DNA of 64,000 bases, from assembly GCA_013400155.1 (NCBI GenBank), contig VXBM01000342.1, forward strand, positions 110,200 to 174,199, in the 5' to 3' direction. This document shows positions 38,937 to 49,345 of this stretch, one piece after another. The notes beneath the pieces were generated by a model. The model had not been told where the DNA came from and made no database searches. It worked only from the letters and a program-made list of their open reading frames with translations. Source of the DNA: Helopsaltes ochotensis (taxonomy: Eukaryota; Chordata; Aves; Passeriformes; Locustellidae). Position numbers and translations under genes: made by a program. Position 1 is the stretch's first letter. Each line of letters starts with the position of its first letter.

Positions 38937-40376
38937 AATATATTGAATATCATGGGGTTTAAACCAATTTAATCAACTTGAGTAAAGAAAAGTGATTTGA
39001 AATTTATTAATTACTCAAATTGGTAGGAGAAATTAAACTTGGGTTAGTATTTTAACTAAATACATGCTGGAATCTTAAAAACACAGATTTACTTTATCCT
39101 GTTTCAAATGAAATTAAAGGGAGAGACAGAGGAAACATCACAATATGAAGAAAATTATCTATTAGGAATCTTCTAAATATCATCCATTATTCTTCACTGC
39201 CACTTTGCCATTAAATAGGACTTTAGTTTTCCTGGTTTTATTAAAGAATTCTGAGATAAGTGACATATGTCACTTGCATCTAAAATGCCAGTGCAAACAA
39301 GAAGATGACATTACCAGAGCTCCTTTAGGATTCTGTTACAAGGTCACATCCTGTCACTTTATACAAATATTATTCCTCTGTAAAGGAATTGGAATGTGAA
39401 TGATTAATTGCAGACTAAGGACCAGAATCATATGCAGCCTTTTTAGAAAGAAACAACAAAAAAGAAAGAAAGGAAAATCAAGACATTCTGTATAATAACG
39501 GCTTTTAGACACATTTGGTGCAACTATGGAAACTTCAAAGTTCTGAAGTAAAAGGCTAAAAAACATTTGCTCTTAACTCAACGGCTGCTTTGATAGATTT
39601 TGCTAGAACTTTAGGATGATGTGCTTAATAATTAGGTTTTAATTAAAAAGGTTGAATGGCTCAACTGAAAAATTTGATGTATTGAAGTATTTTGCTTAGG
39701 AATGTTACTAAAATCCTGTTCTACAAATCAAAATAAATGATAATAAAAGAAAATCAGATCAGTATTCGACAGAAAATACACTTTGATATAGGCTAGCATC
39801 TATAACTGTAGGAGAGCTGGAGTAAAATGCTTTGCACAGTTAGGAGTTGTATCCACTACAATCTTTAATCTCTTAAAACGTTAGAGTATGGAGCAGAGGG
39901 CTCTTTGGAGCACAAGAAAACTATGGGCAGTGCTTCAAACCTATTAAATAAGTACTTATTAGTGGCTTCTTTAATGGCTTCTTGTGTTAATTTATTAAGC
40001 TGTTAGTTGTTTTGCAAGTCATTAGACATTTTCAGTAAAACAAAATACATAAACCAGAGGCAATTATGAGGCTAAAATATAACTTAAACTATTTTATTAA
40101 TTCTGAAAATATAAAATAATTGCAATTTTTTTCAGTAACATTTGATATACAGAACAAAATTAGCTTAACATTTACGAGCCTTATCCTATACTTCTTAATC
40201 AAGGACAGTTTTTATTGTGCTATGAACAGGAAACTTTCCTCCTAGTAAAAATCAGAGGATTAATATACCAAATAAGTTTAAGATTCTAATCTCAGTCAGT
40301 GGGGGTGAAATAAAATGTTTTACAGCAGCCACTGTCCCTACTTATATTTTTAAGGGAGGAAGCATGGGATTTTTAC

Positions 40377-40443
40377 CTTCACTGCCCTTTTGGGTGTCTC
40401 AGCCAAGACGGGAGGAAGTATTCCTTTGTAGAAGCCAAGTAAT
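40377..40443 (-). CDS. SLC25A21: SLC25A21 coding exon (end of carrier repeat 1)
   Basis: A 67-base minus-strand exon and the most 5' SLC25A21 exon found here. The acceptor is TTCGATAG; the donor is AAG|GTAAAA. Its first base completes a glycine codon begun upstream, then it encodes LLGFYKGILPPVLAETPKRA and VK. The GFYKGILPP...R pattern is the standard SLC25 motif linking the first matrix helix to membrane helix 2. The upstream exons (start codon, helix 1 with the first P-x-D-x-x-K signature) are not in the remaining 23.5 kb as far as I can read. Confidence 0.95.
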
Positions 40444-41287
40444 CTATCGAAGAAAAAAAATTTTATGGATAAACAACATATCAATACTATACTGCCAATT
40501 CTATTTTCATTTTTGAGTAAAGCAGCTAATATTTCAGCATTTCCAAGTATACAGACAAATAATGATACTCTCTGCTTACTTGCTAAACAACCTATGTGCT
40601 ACCAATTATATCGTGCTGGTGAGATGATATAAAGAAATCAGCAATGAATATGTAAAAATATCATCAATTTTTTTCTGAAATACAAGAAATTGTATTTAAA
40701 AGGTGAGGAACATGAGCAAGAAACATTTTTCATTGTTTTAATTTGCTTAGCACAGCAATGTTTACATTAAAAACTGAAGTCACAAAATCATAAAATACAG
40801 ATATGGAAAAAACTGTGACTTCAGCAAGTTCCATACAAAAAACACTGCTTGCTCATCTTCAGGTGCAAGGTCAGACATATTTTAAAGTTTAAACATGGCT
40901 CAAAATGTATGAAGTTTTTTTCTTTTAGCAACTTAGTTTTAACTCAAGTTGCCTATTCCATGATCCATGACAGAAAGCATGTACTTCATCTTGGAAAAAA
41001 ACATTTGGGCAGTATATTGTCACTGTATGTGTGTATTTATATCTATATATATATATACAGCCTGCTACATGCCAGTACACATGGCTTTTGCAGGCAGCCT
41101 GAGCTCTGCTTACAAGGTCAGTGTAGATACATAACGCTGGGTCTTGGGAATGCTTTAAGTGACAAGCAGTTTTCAAAATCCCCATGTGGGGTAGAAATAG
41201 ACACAGTCCTTGTCTGCTAGGTCGTCACACTAACCTCGATAATGCATGGTGAGAGCTTAGAACGGGATCTAATGGAATCACCAAGAA

Positions 41288-41540
41288 GAATCACAGAATT
41301 ATCAAGGTTGGAAGGGACCTTCAAGACCGCCCAGTCCAGCCATCAACCCAGCACTATTACTGTTATCCCTAAACCACTAAACCACATCACACAATGCCAG
41401 ACCCAGACACCTCTTGACCACCTCCAGGGATGGTGACTCCACCACCTTTCTGGGCAAACTATTCCAATGTCTGCTCACCCTAATAGTGAAAAAAAGCTTT
41501 TCAGTATCTAATTTGCATTGTCCCTGTCTTAGCTTACAGT
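41288..41540 (-). repeat. CR1 LINE 3' fragment
   Basis: Read on the minus strand this is a 5'-truncated CR1 copy. Its coding part gives LRQGQCKLDTEKLFFTIRVS then RHWNSLPRKVVESPSLEVVK, the C-terminal end of the CR1 ORF2 reverse transcriptase. The 3' end shows the hallmark (plus strand) AGAATCACAGAATTATCAAG then GTTGGAAGGGACCTTCAAGA. The frame is open for about 60 codons, so this copy is relatively young. Confidence 0.92.
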
Positions 41541-42139
41541 CATAAGTTACTTTGTTAGCCAACAAGAATATATACTACAATTTATGCATCTTCAGAATGT
41601 ATATACATTTATTCAGGACTGTAAGAGGATTCTGTCTACACACAAAAAAATACTTAAAGCAAAGTATTCTAAAATGTGTTTTAAAATGTTGAAAGATGGT
41701 GATGACAGAATGTGATGATTCACCTTTCTAAAGTAGCCTATTTTGAATATTTTTGCAGAGCATGTAAGAGACATGACATCAATAGATTCTCCTATAGTTA
41801 ATCTCTACATGTCAAAAGAAAACAAGAAATTCATATTCCCCATATGAATTTAAAATGCTACAAATGCTATATCATTTTTGCCATCCTTCTTGAAATGCTT
41901 CTCTGGAGTTCTCTGCTTTGTCTTCTCCAATATAAATAAAATAATTTAGGCCTTGTAAGATACTCCGGGTTGGGCATATAGGTTATCCTTACTCTGAAGA
42001 AAGCAATGTATGAACTCCAGTCCACGACAAAAGCACACTGTGAGCATTAAATACAATGACAGTTTCATGACAAAATACTGAAAGGTAGGAGATTGAGGAA
42101 TTCAGTTGTCATTGGATGTTAAATTTCCCCAAAGTCTTA

Positions 42140-42240
42140 CTTTCCAAACATAAATATACACATATATATTTATGTATCTATTAATATTGATATGGATATA
42201 CCTATAGATATGGATATAACAATATAAATATACTGGATCA
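42140..42240. repeat. AT-rich simple/low-complexity run beside CR1
   Basis: About 100 bases built of ATAT/GATATGGATATA-like words directly next to a CR1 3' end. CR1 elements end in short microsatellite-like repeats, so this run may have grown from that tail or simply be AT-rich low complexity. Confidence 0.6.
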
Positions 42241-42368
42241 ATAGAATCATACAATCATAGAAATATAGAACCATTTGGTTGGAAGGAACCTTAAAAATCA
42301 TTTAGTTCCGACCTTCCTGCCGTAAGCAGGGAATCTTCCACTAGACCAGGTTACTCTGAGTCCTGGGC
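42241..42368 (-). repeat. Short CR1 LINE 3' fragment
   Basis: The plus strand shows ATAGAATCATACAATCATAG, then TTTGGTTGGAAGGAACCTT and the following CR1 3'UTR words. This is the terminal roughly 130 bases of a CR1 copy in minus orientation, more diverged than the neighbour at 41.3 kb. Confidence 0.85.
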
Positions 42369-44149
42369 TCGTTTTAGTCCTTACTGGTTCATAAATAGTC
42401 AGAGCATATTGCTGATTCAGCAAGCAATTAAAATGTCAAATAACTTCAAGAAGGTGATTCATACATTTTAATGCGAGTTCAAACTGAAACTGAGATCCAA
42501 GTAGGATCAGCTACAAGGACACAGATCCTTGTAAACACTTTCTTGCTTTCACCTCAGTCTAAATCCCTGCAAGCTTATCTACAAACAGGCATCCTGCTTG
42601 CAATTTCTACTACTCCACATGATTGGAACTGGAAAATTAATGTCCTCCACTGCATTACTCACTGGTGTAGCTCTCACTACAAAAAGTGAGAGTCAGTCTT
42701 GGTCCAGACTTTTTCATTTGTAAGAGATGCATAAGCAGAGAAATATGCAGTGTAGAGCAACAAATCAGTTTTAAAAACACACGGCAGTATTGCCCAGCCT
42801 TACAAAGTACAACAGGTTCCTTTTCCAGGTCGCCTTTTTCTAAACTCAAAATGCACGCAGCTGTTGGATATATAAACCTTGTAACATTTCCACAATCTCT
42901 GAGGATCTCTAGAAAACTTTTCAGAGAGAATGTGGAGAGGAAGCAATACATTTGTCATCTTAGCAATCTTGTAAGGCCGGTAGTAGCCTCTAAAGAACAA
43001 TCCAGCATTACACCACAAGTCAATATCGAAATACCAGTGATTCAGGTTGCCATTAAACCAGGCAGTGGATTATTTGAAAGTTCTAAAGAAATAGGAAGTG
43101 AAAATATGAAAAGCAACTATCCATTGCTTCTGAATCACAGAAAGGTTGAAGATAAAAGCGACCTCTTGAGATCATCTGACCCAATCCTTTGCTCAAGAAG
43201 GGCCACCTAGAGCCAGTTGTCCAGGACCATGTCCAGACAGCTCCTAAGTATCTTCAAAGAACAACTACCCTTTAAGGAAGGAGATCCCACAACTTCTCTA
43301 GGAATCCTGTGCCAGTGCTCAGTTACCCTCACAGTAAAAATGTGTTTCCTGATGTTCATATGGACCCCTTTGTGCTTCACTTTGTGTCCATTGCTCTGGT
43401 CCTGTCACTGAGCACTACTGAGAAGAGCTCGGCTTCACCCTCTTTGCACCCTTCCTTTAGGTACTCATGCACATTGATCAGATTTCCCTCTAAGCTTTCT
43501 CTCCTCCAGACAGTTCTGTCTCTCTTAGTCTTTTCTCATATGAAAGATGCTCCAGTCCTTTAATCATTTTAGTGGTCCTTTACTGAACTCTTTGTGTTAT
43601 GTCCATGTCTCTCTTGTACTGGGGAGCCCAGAATGATCCAGCATTCCAACTGTGGTTTAACCAGTGCTGAGTAGGGGAGAAGGAAGTAAACACCTTCCTT
43701 GACCTGCTGGTAACTAAAGCAGCCCGCGATATCACTAGTCCCTTTGGCTTCAGGCCATATTGCTAGCTCATGCCCAGCTTGGTGTCCATGAAGACCTACA
43801 GGTTCTATGCTGCAAATCTGCTTTCCAGCTGATTGGCCCCTAATATAATATTGGTGTGCAGAATTATTCTTCCTCATGCACAGGACTTCACACTTCTCCT
43901 TGTTGAACTTCATGAGGTTCCTGTCAGACCATTTCCCCAGCACCTCAAAGGCCACCTGACTGGCAGTACAACCCTCTGGTGTACCAGCCACTCTCCCACA
44001 TTTGTATCATCAGTAAACTTGCTGAGGGTACACCCTGCCCCATCATTCAGAACATTAATGAAGATGTTGAACAGAGTTGGATCTGGTACTGACCACTGGG
44101 GTACACTGTTAGTTACTGGCCTCCAGTTAGACTTTGTACCACTGACTAT

Positions 44150-44245
44150 CACCCTCTGGGTCTGGCCATTCATCACCCTCTGGGTCTGGCGATTCATCAC
44201 CCTCTGGGTCTGGCCATTTATCACCCTCTGGGTTTGGCCATTCAG
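44150..44245 (-). repeat. Four tandem copies of a 24-bp unit inside CR1 reverse transcriptase
   Basis: Units start at 44150, 44174, 44198 and 44222, each close to CACCCTCTGGGTCTGGCCAT plus four bases on the plus strand. Read on the minus strand each unit encodes an eight-residue N-G-Q-T-Q-R-V-[IM] repeat. Related CR1 elements carry this segment once (N-W-L-N-G-x-T-Q-R-V-V), so three extra copies arose by duplication and kept the frame. The same repeat on the plus strand gives the LWVWPFIT pattern of a spurious 230-codon antisense ORF. Confidence 0.96.
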
Positions 44246-44552
44246 CCAGTTTTCAACCCACCTCAATAAGTACTTACAGAAGCTTTTGACATCTTGTACC
44301 AAGCTCAACTCCAGGTTGTCTTTGACTTTCCTAACCAAGTCTCGGCATGCTCAGGCTGTCTCCATACTCCTCTCATGTTACCCGCCCCTGCTTCCACCTT
44401 CTGTATGCCTTCTTTTTTTTTGTTTGAGTTTTGCCAGGAGCTCCTTTGTCAACCACACAGGCCTCTTGGGATCTTTGCCTGATTTTCTGCATGCTGGCAT
44501 GGACTTGAGTGGAGGTGACCCTTGATTATTAGGCAGGTTTCTTGGACCTCGA

Positions 44553-44896
44553 TGTCACTACTGAGCACAGCATAAAAGACACAGACACTCGGAGTTTGAA
44601 AGAAGCAAAAAAGAGGGCCAAACTTTATTGTTCTCTCTTATATAGTTTTTAGATCCGTGCCAGGGATTGGATGAGAGTGTGGCCACCTCTCCAATTCCAC
44701 TGGCCAAACTGATAGTCCATCAAATGTTCCCTCACCAAGAAAGCATGTGAATTTTGACAAGAAATATCCCAAAAACCTTATCTATCGATAACACCAGTGT
44801 GAGAAAGAAACAAGAACAATGCAAAACATTGAGAACTCTGACTCCACTCTAGAAACTAAAAAGCACATCAGAAAGGCTGCAAAAGTCAGGGCAACA
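44553..44896 (-). mobile_element. Solo LTR of an avian endogenous retrovirus, nested in CR1
   Basis: A 344-bp segment foreign to the CR1 that flanks it on both sides. On the minus strand it starts TGTTGCCC, ends GTAGTGACA, and carries a TATATAAG box at 44644-44637 followed by an AATAAA poly(A) signal at 44629-44624, the expected promoter and RNA-end signals of a retroviral LTR. No gag, pol or env follows, so it is a solo LTR left by recombination. A clean target-site duplication is not visible (flanks CTCGA and CCCTT), which suggests age or slightly misplaced ends. CR1 text resumes at about 44897. Confidence 0.78.
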
Positions 44897-46302
44897 CCCT
44901 TCCTCTCCCCAGTCCCTTTATCATGGGACTTTCCCAAGCAGACCTCTGAATAAGCAACAGTTTATTCTGAAGTCTAAGGCTGTGAACTTGCTTTTTGCTC
45001 TGCTCCCTCTTCTCAGGATCTGAACTCCACCACCTCATGGTCACGACAACCAAGGCTCACTTCGACCATCACTCCAGTGAGGCTTTCTTCATTTCTGTGT
45101 TAGAGCTCCAATGGAATGTTTCCAATTGACTCTTTCACTTGTATCAAGAAGTTATCATTAATGCTGCTGGATTGCTTATGCCCTGCAATGTTGTCCCTCC
45201 AGGACAATATCAAGGTAGTTGAAATCCCCCTTAAGAATCAGGGGCTGCAAACATCAGGCTGCTTCTGGCTGTCCCTACAGGCCCTCATCTACTTGTTGTT
45301 CCAGGTGAGGCAGCCCATGGCAGATGCCTACCACCAAGTCACCACTATTGGTCTGCTCTTCAATCCTTACCCATAAGCTCTCATCATTCAACCTCAGGCA
45401 GAGCTCCGTGCACTCCAGTTGCTCCCTCCTTGTCTTCCTGGCCAGCCCTTCCTAAGGAGCCTGTATCCCTCCACAGCAGCACCCAGTCTGTTCACCACAT
45501 CTCTGGGATCCTGACGAGATCCTACCCCTGCAGTTGCACACAGATCTCCAATTCCTCACTTTTATGTCCCATGTTGTGTGTCCTGGTGTGCAGGCTGTTC
45601 AGAGAAACTTCCTCACTCACATGCAAATGTTTGAGGTGACCCCAGCTGAGCCCTGTTTTATTCTTGTGTTCCTCGTGGTTCACATCATCCCAGGTGCTTT
45701 GCTTGGCAGCCTCTCCACCCTGCTGCAAAGATACATGTGCAAAGATACCACTCTGCACCTGATGTCAGGCGGATCAGCTTATTGTAAAGCTGATACTGAA
45801 GATTTTTTGCCAGAGGAACCTCTACTGTGAACCAGGAGAATCTGCAGAACCGAACAACTATATCCATGGCTCTATGAATCCCTAAAATGTGAAGGTATCT
45901 CTAAGTGGGTTTCACTGCTTTATTCCTCCTTCCTCAGTGGATGCAAATTTCTTCTTGGAAAACAGACAAGAAGGAGTTAAGCTCTATTCCTATGGAACAC
46001 ATTAAGTTTAGAAATCTAAAAACACATGAAACTTTGAGGATATACATCCATGTATGCAATATGTAATTCAGTAAACATGGTAAGAACTAGTTCAGTATTT
46101 AATTATGAGCTGTGGTTTAGGGTTTTTTCCCTTCCTGATTTGAAATAGAAGCAGAAAAAAGGTTAGTAAGCATAGCCAGTGGGATGAAAGGAATAAACGA
46201 AAGGAGGAAGTAGAAGACAATCCCATCCCATGACTGCCTATTGTCAACTGACTGATTTTTTGCATAAACTGCACTTTTAAAACCTCCTGTGCCTGAGGTG
46301 GA

Positions 46303-46374
46303 GGACAAGCAGCTGCCTTCAACTTTTACAAATAATGTGGACAAGCAGCTGCCCCCAACTTTTACAAATAATGT
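46303..46374. repeat. 36-bp tandem duplication
   Basis: Copies at 46303-46338 and 46339-46374, each beginning GGACAAGCAGCTGCC and ending TTTTACAAATAATGT, differ at two positions (TT versus CC). The trailing TTTTACAAATA word begins a partial third copy near 46375-46385. Non-coding, in the large SLC25A21 intron. Confidence 0.95.
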
Positions 46375-49144
46375 TTTACAAATAGTAACCATTAAAGATA
46401 GTTTTTTCAATCTTTGCAGAATGAACCATTTACTTAATTAAAAAAACCTAGCATGATAGTAACAAAAACTTGACTGGCTTTTCCAGTCAGAAAGTACATA
46501 GACAGCAATCTTATACTTCTATTTTGCTTGGCCAATTGAGTTAGCCTATTTACTCTCAGAGTACGAAATTTTTCAAAGTCATCCAATGAACAGTGACGAC
46601 ATTTCACATTTGCGAGATATTATCACCTGGACTCAAGTCTTCCTTTAAAAAACTGGTGTTCGGTAAAGTTATGAAACAGCAGCAACAGCAATCACTGCAG
46701 GGTCTGATAGAAGAAAGAGGAGATGACATCATATCCCTAGCTAGAGACACTGGAAAGAACAAATAAATTTCCAACAGAAACACAGCTACATCTTATTTTG
46801 TTTCAGCATTAAGGGTCTAAATGAACATCACCATTCAATTGTATTCTGGGCAAGAGCCCAAACTCATCTTTACAGCAGTTGATTTTGAAACATTACAGTC
46901 AATCACATCTTCTCAATTTGTTCTTGCAGGCTTTCCCTATCCTTCTGGTTTCCATTTCTTGTTTGGAAGCCTTGAGTCATTCATCCTGGCAACACGACCA
47001 GCCTAAATCAGTTTTTTTCTCCGAATTATACTGAAATTGCAATCTTGCTTAGCTTGTTGTTTTCTTCCTCTGCCTTTCACATAATTTTCCCTTTAAGGAT
47101 CTAATAAAGCTGATTGAAGGCATAAGCACAATATTCCCTTTCTTTTGTTGCTGTCAAACCCAAGGTATTTACCCACATTGTTTTATAATTGAAACAAAAA
47201 ACCTCTTAGGTCCAATTCTGCTTTCATTACCTCTGCATTATCCCAAGTATAAATAAAAGACCTGGCTTTCATGACCACATCAGTTACATGAAACAAATGT
47301 GCAACTTTTAGATTTAAAAAAATGTTTTATTTAAAAAGACAGAAGGAATTTTGAAGACATGGTTGGTAAAAAGGTGGGTGTTCTTCAAAAAGAGGAAGGA
47401 AATACATCTAAATATAATTAAATTTGCTTAAAATTTCATATATATCAGGAAAAAGGTACCTTTCAATTTCATGCTATGTAGCATGTTGTGAATTTCTTAT
47501 TAAGAGAAAATAAAGAATTGGACACCGGGCAATATTACTTTAACACAACTCTAGTGAGAAGTGATCTTTGTGTTGACCTAGCTGGATATTTAAAAGATTC
47601 CCAGAAGTTTCAGAAAAACAAGCAAGTGCTTAGTGAAGGCAGGCACAAATTAGTACCTACCAGTGAGAAGAAGGGACTTATATTTAGCCATTTATTTTGA
47701 GAGCTGCAAGCCACCGACCAGTTCACTTGTAGTCCACCCGCAATGCCAGCATTTATAACCATTTGCCCCGCTGAGGAGGTACGCTACAGGGAAGGCCGAG
47801 TGTCATTTTGGGACAACTGGCACAGAGTTCAGCATACTTGAGAAGATATTAAATGTTGGACACATTCACAGAAAATCAGGCTTGGACACTCTGTTGCTCT
47901 CCAAAAAGCTTTTTTTTTTTTTTCTTGTGAAGTATGTTATGTATATTATCCTACTGCAAATGTTAAATACACATCCCTACAGGAACCCCATATAAACCTA
48001 TCAATGACACAGTTAGCTAAGCTGGCTTCTGAATTTCTATTATGCAACTATATTTATTTTTTCAGTGTCTGCTATACAGATATTTGCCATTTTATACAAT
48101 GGCACTAAATACTAGGTCCTTATTTTCATAGAATATTTTACTATTTTTTATGCAGCTTTCATTGCAACACCTGGGAATTAAAGAAAAATATAAATAGTTT
48201 TTGCAGCAAGTAACACAGAATTATATGTTACCCTGTGCCTGTAGTAACACTGTTACACTACATGCTAAAAGAAGACCTCCAGCTACAGGAATACCAGAAG
48301 CAGACCAATTAATGAAAGAAAGCTGTCAAATAAGTTAGGACAACACACTGTATGAAAAGTGACTGGTTAAAAAGGAAGTGGCTGTCGGTGAAAGCTATTA
48401 AGATACTTCAGAAAAGTAATAACAGTGGAGAAGCTGGCTCAGAAGCAATGAGACTGGCCAAGAAATGGATTAATAATCAGCATCAATCCCCCTCACTTAT
48501 TCAAAATGACAGTCATCACTGTATTTACTGCATGTGGGTCAGATTATGAAGTTATTATGATCCATCATCCATGTGACTGTTATTCTTACTGAGAAATGAG
48601 TCTTCCATGAGTTTTAATCACATCTCAATCTCTTGGTCAAAACACTTGCTAATTTTTTGGCTTTCTAAGCTGCACTCTGAATTTATATGAGTTACAGAAT
48701 GCATCTAAATATAAATCCCTCATGAAACTGAAAGATGAAACCTTTTCCTTCCTTGCTTGTGTCTGTGGCATTAAAAAGTGAGAGTTAAAAGAGGAATATT
48801 TGTTAAAATTTCTTTCTATTAAAATGATGGTCTTTTATACTTCTTTACTTTTATATATTATTCACATATTTCTCACAGGCTTTCTGTGTTTTGCTATACC
48901 CAAGAAACTAAAAAAATAATCTAGGAAGGTGAAGGCGTAGCCTCGCATTGTAACACACAACATAGCCTCAACAGTTTCCCATGAGTGGAAAAAGGACATC
49001 TTGTTCTTCATTTTTGTCGCCAAGGATGATCATAAATTAGTTATTTAAGTGGTACATGGTTACCGTGTACTGATTGTCTAACAGATTAATGTGAACTAAA
49101 TTATACTGGACTTCTAAAAATCTAGCTAGGCTCACACCTCTGCC

Positions 49145-49345
49145 CCTTAGTGTGCAAGCGCCGATGGCCTGTGAAGCTGGGCTGGCACTGCTTCCAGGGA
49201 ATAATGGGGCAGCCGGGGGGCGGGTGGGAGCTGGCAGGCAGTGAGGCAGGACCGTGCCAGCTGCAGCATCGCTGCTGCTCCCCTGCTGCCGGCCCGGCAA
49301 AGTGCCTGCTCTGCAGGGCTGCTGCCACCGCTATCTCTGCCTTCG
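49145..49345. other. GC-rich patch in intron
   Basis: About 200 bases of GC-rich, CpG-containing sequence inside AT-rich intron, opening reading frames in five of six frames at once, none with recognisable protein. It could be a small CpG-rich regulatory element or a decayed GC-rich repeat; nothing in the sequence decides between them. Confidence 0.45.

Larger units (their letters stand above)
34075..40376 (-). other. SLC25A21: SLC25A21 intron
   Basis: 6302 bases with a GTAAAA donor and ATTCACAG acceptor. It contains a possible ancient LINE remnant near 35.1-35.5 kb with a 14-base G run, and a plus-strand CR1 fragment at about 38585-38936, both listed separately. The remainder is AT-rich with no recognisable gene. 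Confidence 0.9.
43131..45720 (-). mobile_element. Long CR1 LINE copy, decayed, split by a solo LTR
   Basis: This is a minus-strand CR1 retrotransposon reaching from the endonuclease part of ORF2 to the 3' end. The 3' terminus is at about 43131 (plus strand GAATCACAGAAAGG, then GACCTCTTGAGATCATCTGA). Around 43569-44340 the minus strand reads reverse-transcriptase text: VENWLNG, WRPVTNSVPQ, LFNIFINVL, a catalytic-box remnant F-T-D-D at 44017-44006, then KWSDRNLMKFNKEKCEVLC. At 45230-45195 it reads GDFNYLDIVLEGQ, the D-F-N motif of the endonuclease. Frames are broken and part of the RT-endonuclease spacing is lost, so it is inactive. The copy is interrupted at 44553-44896 by an LTR and holds a 24-bp tandem expansion. 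The left-hand (5') limit is approximate. Confidence 0.88.

Noticed and set aside
42686..43210. Plus-strand ORF of 174 codons
   Set aside because: It runs from unique intron sequence into the antisense 3' end of a CR1 copy, has no recognisable domain or splice context, and is best explained by chance.
43833..44525. Plus-strand ORF of 230 codons with a repeated LWVWPFIT motif
   Set aside because: It is the antisense of the CR1 reverse-transcriptase region; the repeat is the other strand of the 24-bp tandem array. No known protein resemblance on this strand.
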